Assembly (NCBI RefSeq): GCF_007994735.1 | Contig: NZ_VOIL01000001.1 | Coordinates: 1,364,001-1,428,000 of the forward strand | Direction: 5' to 3' | Source: Nesterenkonia populi | Lineage (GTDB): Bacteria; Actinomycetota; Actinomycetes; Actinomycetales; Micrococcaceae | Length of the DNA stretch: 64,000 nt | Translations under genes and position numbers: made by a program | The notes under the pieces: model-generated | Database searches by the model: none | Seen by the model: only the letters and a program-made list of their open reading frames with translations | Told to the model about the DNA's origin: nothing | In this document: positions 58,987-64,000 of the stretch, one piece after another | Numbering within the stretch: the stretch's first letter is position 1 | How the letters are laid out: each line of letters starts with the position of its first letter

Positions 58987-60207
58987 GTGAGCGCGCTGAG
59001 CCTATTCCTCCTTGTCTGCGGCTTCGTCCTGCTGGTGGCGGGCGGCGAAGCTCTGGTGCGCGGCGCGGCCTCCCTCGGGAAGAGGTTCGGGCTCTCCTCG
59101 CTGATCATCGGCCTGACCATTGTCGCCTTCGCCACATCGGCGCCTGAGCTGGCCGTCAGCCTCAGCTCTGCGGTCTCGGGCTCGCCCGGCCTGGCCGTGG
59201 GCAACGTGGTGGGCAGCAATATCGCCAACATTCTCTTCGTCATGGGGCTCACCGCCGTCTTCGGCGCCCTGTTCGTGAAGATCCAGCTGATCAAGGCCGA
59301 CATCCCTGTGATGATCGGCTTCTCGGTGCTGGCGCTGGTGCTCGCTCTCGACGGCGGGTTCAGCTTCCTCGACGGCCTGATCCTCCTCGCCGGACTGCTC
59401 ATCTATCTGGTGGCCACGATCGTCTTCGCCCGACGCAGCAGCGCCTCCGCCGAGGAGATGGGCGTGGAGGAAGTCCTCAATGAGGGCAGCGCAGGGCGCA
59501 TGACCGCGTGGCTGCGGGCGACGCCCCTGCGCTCCACCACTGTGGATATGCTCCTGGTGGGCATCGGTGTGGCGCTGCTGGTCGGCGGGGCTCAGCTTCT
59601 CGTCACCGCGGCCACTGATATTGCCGCCACCCTGGGCGTCTCCGATCTGATCATCGGACTGACGATCGTTGCCATCGGCACCTCTCTTCCGGAGCTCGCC
59701 ACCAGCGTCATCGCCGCCATCCGTGGCGAGCGGGACATGGCGGTCGGCAACCTGGTGGGCTCCAACATCTTCAACATCGGCGCGGTGCTGGGCCTGACCG
59801 CCTTGGTCTCCCCGACAGAGGTCCGGGTGGACCCTGCGGCCATCCACTTCGACATGCCGGTGATGCTGGCCGCGGCCCTGGTGCTGATCCCTCTGGCGTT
59901 CACCTCTGGGGCGATCGTGCAGTGGGAGGGTCTCCTGCTGTTCTTCATGTACGTGGCCTACGTGGTCTACCTGGTGCTCTCGGCCTCAGAGCACACAGCC
60001 CTGGAGCCGTTCAGCGCGACCATGCTGTGGTTCGTCCTGCCGATCACCGCGCTCTGGGTGCTCTCCGTAGCCGCCTACGAGGTGGGGGCCCGCCACCGGG
60101 AGAAGTATGACGAGACCCAGGAGTATGAGGAGGACTTCTACACCTCACCGATGCTCGTCATCCCGCCGCCGGAGGCGGAGCCGGCCGAGGATCGCGCCAC
60201 GCGCTAG
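58987..60207 (+). CDS. Calcium/sodium antiporter (CaCA family, YrbG-like)
   Basis: A 406-residue ion exchanger with about ten helices and two inverted repeats. The alpha-1 motif GLTIVAFATSAPELAVS then GNVVGSNIANI, and the alpha-2 motif GLTIVAIGTSLPELATS then GNLVGSNIFNI, contain the cation-binding Glu/Ser/Asn residues. A charged cytoplasmic loop (about 150-180) links the halves. An acidic tail of about 45 residues follows the last helix. GTG 58987 is preferred to ATG 58978. Confidence 0.92.
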   Translation: MSALSLFLLVCGFVLLVAGGEALVRGAASLGKRFGLSSLIIGLTIVAFATSAPELAVSLSSAVSGSPGLAVGNVVGSNIANILFVMGLTAVFGALFVKIQLIKADIPVMIGFSVLALVLALDGGFSFLDGLILLAGLLIYLVATIVFARRSSASAEEMGVEEVLNEGSAGRMTAWLRATPLRSTTVDMLLVGIGVALLVGGAQLLVTAATDIAATLGVSDLIIGLTIVAIGTSLPELATSVIAAIRGERDMAVGNLVGSNIFNIGAVLGLTALVSPTEVRVDPAAIHFDMPVMLAAALVLIPLAFTSGAIVQWEGLLLFFMYVAYVVYLVLSASEHTALEPFSATMLWFVLPITALWVLSVAAYEVGARHREKYDETQEYEEDFYTSPMLVIPPPEAEPAEDRATR

Positions 60208-60230
60208 AAGCCTCCTCCCGCAGGAGCTGC

Positions 60231-60273
60231 AGAAGAGGGGCCGCCGGGAATCGTTCCCGGCGGCCCCTCTTCT
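60231..60273. terminator. Strong bidirectional terminator
   Basis: Perfect 20-bp arms (60231-60250 and 60254-60273) with a TCG loop lie between the antiporter gene and convergent metQ. The arms begin AGAAGAGGGG and end CCCCTCTTCT, which gives an A/T-containing foot in both directions. This is the longest perfect hairpin noticed in the window. Confidence 0.9.
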
Positions 60274-60301
60274 GCCCTCCGAAGGATGATCAGCGTGCTG
60301 A

Positions 60302-61153
60302 TCAGAACGCGGGGAGGATCTCCCCGTCGTCCCAGGTCTCCTCGATGTGCTCACGGACCTCGTCGGAGGTCAGCAGGTCCTGCAGGGACTGGATGTGCTC
60401 GTCGTCCTCGTGCTCGGCGCGCACGGCCAGGAAGTTGGCGTGCGGGTTGTCATCGGCGTCTTCGACCAGCAGACCGTCATCGGTGGGAGAGAGCCCGGCC
60501 TCAAGGGCGTAGTTGCCGTTGATGACGGCGGCGTCCACGTCATCCAGGGTGCGGGTGAGCGCAGCGGCGTCTGCCTCGAGGAACTCGAAGTCGTTCGGGT
60601 TCTCGGTGACGTCGTTGATGGTCAGTGCCTGCTGGTCAACGTCCTCATCGATCTCGATCAGCCCCTCCTCGGCGAGCAGGACCAAGCCGCGAGCCTGGTT
60701 GGAGGGGTCGTTGTTCAGTGCGATGGTGGCGCCCTCGGGCAGGGCGCCGACCTCTTCGTGCTGGCTGGAGTAGAGGGCGAAGGGCTCGATGTGCACGCCT
60801 TCGAAGTGGACGATGTCGTAGCCGTTCTCCTCCACCTCACTGTTGAACCACGGCTCGTGCTGGAAGTAGTTGGCATCCAGGTCACCGTCGTCCAGGGCCT
60901 CGTTGGGGAGGTTGTAGTCGTCGAACTCCTGGATCTGAATGGAGATGCCGGCGTCCTCGGCGAGCTCGTCATCGATGAACTGCAGGATGTCGGCGTGGGG
61001 GGCCGGGGAGGCGCCGACAGTCAGCTCGACAATGCCGCCCTCGAGCTCCTCGCCGGCCGGGCCGGCATCGTCCTCGCCGTCGCCGCAGGCAGAGAGCACC
61101 AGGGCGGCCGCCGCGGCGGCTCCTGCGGACAGGCTGAGCTTGGTGTGCTTCAT
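60302..61153 (-). CDS. metQ: Methionine ABC transporter substrate-binding lipoprotein (NlpA family)
   Basis: A 283-residue lipoprotein. The signal peptide (1-22) ends in the lipobox LSAC with the acylated Cys23. The mature NlpA domain has TVGASPAPHADIL, EFDDYNLPNEALDDGDLDANYFQH (in parts) and AVINGNYALEAGL, as in MetQ. It is acidic throughout, which fits a salt-tolerant lifestyle but does not prove one. It is the last gene of metN-metI-metQ; AAGGAAAG precedes the ATG. Confidence 0.93.
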   Translation of the reverse strand: MKHTKLSLSAGAAAAAALVLSACGDGEDDAGPAGEELEGGIVELTVGASPAPHADILQFIDDELAEDAGISIQIQEFDDYNLPNEALDDGDLDANYFQHEPWFNSEVEENGYDIVHFEGVHIEPFALYSSQHEEVGALPEGATIALNNDPSNQARGLVLLAEEGLIEIDEDVDQQALTINDVTENPNDFEFLEADAAALTRTLDDVDAAVINGNYALEAGLSPTDDGLLVEDADDNPHANFLAVRAEHEDDEHIQSLQDLLTSDEVREHIEETWDDGEILPAF

Positions 61154-61228
61154 GGGCTTTCCTTTCGTGGGTGATGCATTCTTGATGGGGGTTGCTCCGG
61201 GGAGCGGAAGGATCCGGCAGGCTGCCGC

Positions 61229-61915
61229 TCAGCGCCGGTCGAGGCGGCGGGCGGCAAAGTTGCCGCTGTACTGCACTGCACTGACGATGAGGACCAGCAG
61301 CAGCACGCAGACGAGCATGACGTCGCCCTGGTACCGCTGGTAGCCGTAGTTGATGGCGAGCTGGCCGAGCCCGCCGCCGCCCACGGCTCCGGCCATGGCG
61401 GTGAAGCTGATCAGCGTGACCGAGGTGATGGTCAGGCCCCCGACGATCCCCGGCAGGGCCTCTCGCAGCAGCACATTGGTGGTGACCCGGAAGTTGGAGG
61501 CGCCCATCATCCGGACGGCCTCGACCTTGCCCCAGGCGACCTCACGCAGCGAGTTCTCCACCATGCGGGCGAAGAACGGGATGGCGCCCACAGTCAGGGG
61601 CACGACGGCGGCCTCCCAGCCGACGGCTGTGCCGACGATCATGCGGGTTACGGGGATCATCCACACCATCAGCACGATGAAGGGCACCGAGCGCCCGAAG
61701 TCCACCACCAGCGAGAGCAGCCGGTAGAGCACCGCGGCAGGCCGCAGTCCCTTGGGGCCGATATTGTGCAGCAGCAGTCCCAGCGGAAGGCCGATCAGCA
61801 CGGTGAAGAGCACGGTGGTGCCGGTCATCCACAGGGTCTCGAGGATAGCCCCGGGCAGCTGGTTCCTGAAAACGGGGTTGTCCAGCCAGAGGTCCCCACC
61901 GGCAGCAAGCATCAT
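61229..61915 (-). CDS. metI: Methionine ABC transporter permease
   Basis: A 228-residue membrane protein with five predicted helices and the ABC permease EAA loop (EAVRMMGASNFRVTTNVLLREALPG in two parts) that docks on MetN. VPFIVLMVWMIPVTR and LISFTAMAGAVGGGGLGQLAINYGYQRY (in parts) are characteristic of MetI. Its start overlaps the metN stop by 4 bp (61912-61915). Confidence 0.93.
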   Translation of the reverse strand: MMLAAGGDLWLDNPVFRNQLPGAILETLWMTGTTVLFTVLIGLPLGLLLHNIGPKGLRPAAVLYRLLSLVVDFGRSVPFIVLMVWMIPVTRMIVGTAVGWEAAVVPLTVGAIPFFARMVENSLREVAWGKVEAVRMMGASNFRVTTNVLLREALPGIVGGLTITSVTLISFTAMAGAVGGGGLGQLAINYGYQRYQGDVMLVCVLLLVLIVSAVQYSGNFAARRLDRR

Positions 61916-62958
61916 CGCCGTGCCTCCTCGTCGGGGTCGTTGTCTTCGTGGGCAGCAGCATCGGCGGCGATCCGCTCTGCGGTGGTCAGCTCAGCGTGCA
62001 GCCCGGCAGTCGTCAGCGCCTCCGCGGTGCGGCGGGCCGTTTCCGGGTCGCCGGGACGCAGATGGAGCCTGCCGACCTGCGTTCCGGCGATCGTTTCGAT
62101 CGTGCCGGCCTCCACGCGGGCAGGCAGCCCCTGCTCGGAGAGCAGGGCGAACAGGTCGCCGACGCTGCGGATCCGGTGCGTCTCAGTGAGCAGGACCTCC
62201 ACCAGCTGCTCGCCGGGGCTCAGCCCCGCGGTGGGCGGAAGCGAGATAAGCTCCTTGGACAGCGGGGAGCCGGTGTCAGAGATGACGTCCAGCAGTCGGC
62301 CCGTCCGAGCAATGCGGCCCTCCTCGAGCAGGGAGACGGAGTCGCATACCTCGCGGACCACAGACATTTCGTGGGTGATGATCACCACAGTGATGCCCAG
62401 CCGGTCGCGCAGCCGGCGTATCAGCTGCAGGATCTGACGAGTGGTGGCGGAGTCCAGGGCCGAGGTCGGCTCGTCGCAGATCAGCACCTGCGGGTCAGCT
62501 GCCAGGGCGCGGGCGATGCCGACGCGCTGCTTCTGCCCGCCGGAGAGCTGGGCGGGGTAGTTGCGAGCCCGGTCGGAGAGGCCCACCAGATCCAGCAGCT
62601 CAGCGGTCCGGCTCCGTCGTTCGGCGCGGCCGACGCCGGCCACCTCAAGGGGGTGGGCGATGTTCTGCTCCGCGGTGCGGGAGTCCAGCAGGTTCACGTG
62701 CTGAAAGACCATTCCGATGCTGCGGCGCGCCCGGCGCAGCTGACGGCCGTGGGCGGCGCCGATGTCTGTCTCGCCGATGGTGATGGCGCCCTCAGTGACC
62801 CGCTCCAGGCCCGTGAGGCAGCGGATCAGGGTGGACTTGCCGGCGCCGGAGCGGCCCACGATCCCATGGATCTCTCCGGCGCCGATGCTCAATGAGACGT
62901 CATCCAGCGCAGTGACTCCGCCGGGGTAGACCTTGCTGACGTCGAACAGGGTGATCAT
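61912..62958 (-). CDS. metN: Methionine ABC transporter ATP-binding protein
   Basis: A 348-residue ATPase: Walker [12 protein letters not shown]-loop, signature [15 protein letters not shown], Walker [14 protein letters not shown] and H-loop ITHEMSVV. The C-terminal NIL regulatory domain (about 260-345), which binds methionine and inhibits transport in known MetN proteins, is present. A TAAATT -10 (62973-62968) lies 9 nt before ATG 62958, leaving no room for a SAM riboswitch. Confidence 0.95.
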   Translation of the reverse strand: MITLFDVSKVYPGGVTALDDVSLSIGAGEIHGIVGRSGAGKSTLIRCLTGLERVTEGAITIGETDIGAAHGRQLRRARRSIGMVFQHVNLLDSRTAEQNIAHPLEVAGVGRAERRSRTAELLDLVGLSDRARNYPAQLSGGQKQRVGIARALAADPQVLICDEPTSALDSATTRQILQLIRRLRDRLGITVVIITHEMSVVREVCDSVSLLEEGRIARTGRLLDVISDTGSPLSKELISLPPTAGLSPGEQLVEVLLTETHRIRSVGDLFALLSEQGLPARVEAGTIETIAGTQVGRLHLRPGDPETARRTAEALTTAGLHAELTTAERIAADAAAHEDNDPDEEARR

Positions 62959-63022
62959 AGCCTGGCCAATTTACCCACGGTTGTGAACTTTCTGAAATCT
63001 CCCGTTCACATTCCGTCACCTG

Positions 63023-63035
63023 TACGGTGGGATCC
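63023..63035 (+). promoter_or_regulatory. -10 element for the small membrane protein gene
   Basis: TACGGT (63023-63028) lies 7 nt before ATG 63036. Confidence 0.45.
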
Positions 63036-63245
63036 ATGCTGGCTCTGATGTGGTGGTTCATCGTGGCCGTCTCCCTGGGCACTATGACCGTCTACGGCAT
63101 CGTGAAGGTCTTCGGGGGTCTCGTCGAGAGCTCCCAGAGCTCCTCCAACCAGGCGAGAGCCGCGGCGATCTGGGTGCCGGCCCTCATCGTGCTCGCCGCG
63201 ATGATGATCCTCATCACCATCGTGCTCCTGTCGGTGCTCGGCTGA
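63036..63245 (+). CDS. Small two-helix membrane protein
   Basis: A 69-residue protein with hydrophobic helices at about 3-27 and 45-68 and a polar linker (VESSQSSSNQARAA). No family is recognised. ATG 63036 is fixed by the leaderless promoter; GTG 63027 lies inside the promoter. It is convergent with mfd (3 bp apart) and divergent from metN. Confidence 0.68.
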   Translation: MLALMWWFIVAVSLGTMTVYGIVKVFGGLVESSQSSSNQARAAAIWVPALIVLAAMMILITIVLLSVLG

Positions 63246-63248
63246 GGA

Positions 63249-64000
63249 CTAGGTCGTCTCTGCGGGCCGGAGCAGAGCCTCGTAGACCTGGTTGAGCCAT
63301 TCCAGCAGGTCCGAGTCCACGACGTCGCCTCCGCCGATGGCCTTGGTGGTCGGCTTCGGGAGCAGCAGATGGTTCATCGAGGCCTTGTGCTGGGCGCCGC
63401 GGTACATGCGCTCCATGCGCAGCTGACGAGACTCGGCGAGCTCCTGCACGGGGGCGAACCGGACGAACCTGCCCTGCACTCCCACGTCGGTGACCCCGAC
63501 GGCACGCACCCGGTTGCGGAAGCGTGCCACGTCGACCAGGTTCTGGGCGGGCTCGGGCAGCTCGCCGTACCTGTCCTGCCACTCCTGGACGACGGCATCG
63601 ACGTTCTCCTCGGTGTCGGCCGCCGCCAGGCGCCTGTAGCCCTCAAGGCGCAGGGGCTCGGAGGGGACGTACTCGTTGGGCAGGTGGGCGTTGATCGGCA
63701 GTTCGATCTTCACCTCGGCGGGGTGTGTGTCCTCCTCCCCGCGGTAGTCTGCGACCGCCTCCCCGACCATGCGCAGGTAGAGGTCGAAGCCGACGCCCTC
63801 GATGTGCCCGGACTGCTGGCCCCCGAGCAGGTTTCCGGCACCGCGCAGCTGCAGGTCCTTCTTGGCGAGCTGGAACCCCGCGCCCAGCTCGTTGTGCGCG
63901 GCCACGGCCTTCAGCCGCTCCAGGGCGTCCTCGCCGAGGGGCTTCTCCGCCGGATAGAGGAAGTAGGCGTAGGCGCGCTCCCGGGAGCGGCCCACACGCC
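63249..64000 (-). CDS. mfd: Transcription-repair coupling factor Mfd (3' part)
   Basis: Removes stalled RNA polymerase and recruits the UvrABC excision repair system. The visible 250 residues start at GRVGRS, helicase motif VI, followed by AYAYFLYP, the RecG/Mfd-specific GAGFQLAKKDLQLRGAGNLLGGQQSGHI (in parts) and the C-terminal autoinhibitory D7 domain (ELPINAHLPNEYVP to the end). The gene continues past the right edge of the window. Confidence 0.96.
   Translation of the reverse strand, partial: RVGRSRERAYAYFLYPAEKPLGEDALERLKAVAAHNELGAGFQLAKKDLQLRGAGNLLGGQQSGHIEGVGFDLYLRMVGEAVADYRGEEDTHPAEVKIELPINAHLPNEYVPSEPLRLEGYRRLAAADTEENVDAVVQEWQDRYGELPEPAQNLVDVARFRNRVRAVGVTDVGVQGRFVRFAPVQELAESRQLRMERMYRGAQHKASMNHLLLPKPTTKAIGGGDVVDSDLLEWLNQVYEALLRPAETT

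Noticed and set aside
62959-63022. A SAM riboswitch or S-box before metN
   Set aside because: The proposed -10 is 9 nt before the ATG, and the whole intergenic region is under 80 bp; no S-box core helices are seen.

Overview
The window is a G+C-rich stretch of actinobacterial chromosome. The gene content (WhiB regulator, DUF5719, DUF3499, TIGR03089 and TIGR01906 families, LigD/Ku end joining) and the very common GTG starts suggest the order Micrococcales, probably a relative of Nesterenkonia or Arthrobacter. The genus is an inference from remembered gene neighbourhoods, not a search result.

Layout. 1-4.0 kb: purine synthesis (purE partial, purK), then divergent fmt and rsmB. 4.0-12.8 kb: envelope and regulation block (manA, GtrA, TIGR03089, whiB, a large glycosyltransferase-like membrane protein, DUF5719, DUF3499). 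12.8-16.8 kb: divergent RDD and SpoIIM-like membrane proteins, a TIGR01906 membrane protein, a Nudix hydrolase. 16.9-20.5 kb: a compact three-gene operon with clearly lower G+C and no recognisable family, the best candidate for an undescribed system. 20.6-25.7 kb: ligD, ppk2, tspO and ku, a non-homologous end-joining neighbourhood. 25.8-31.8 kb: gldA, an alpha/beta hydrolase with a VOC protein, then SURF1, DUF3817 and guaA. 31.9-37.4 kb: a 1331-residue helicase-like protein with a coupled small protein, a SAF-domain protein, and fmdB behind a perfect CIRCE operator. 37.4-50.1 kb: folate cyclo-ligase and protein O-mannosyltransferase, divergent from rsmI; an acyl-CoA ligase; a YecM-like/ASCH fusion; ispE, rsmA, tatD; a TSUP permease with a metallo-hydrolase; an ABC-F protein. 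50.1-53.1 kb: two tiny ORFs, a duplicated 5' half of tRNA-Gln with a hairpin, the intact tRNA-Gln(UUG), glmU and prs. 53.2-56.9 kb: a 4-hydroxybenzoate catabolic unit (pobA, MFS transporter, IclR regulator) with repeated operator palindromes. 57-64 kb: rplY, pth, DUF2505, a Ca/Na antiporter, metQ-metI-metN, a small membrane protein and the 3' end of mfd.

A recurring feature is a TAnnnT hexamer lying 6-8 nt before the start codon. I traced it by eye at about twenty genes. It implies widespread leaderless mRNAs and corrects several start codons. Two divergent gene pairs use 19-bp intergenic regions in which the two -10 elements overlap. No integrase, transposase, IS element, CRISPR array or rRNA gene was seen. 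No gene-free stretch exceeds 300 bases apart from the tRNA region at 50.1-50.6 kb, which is annotated in detail.
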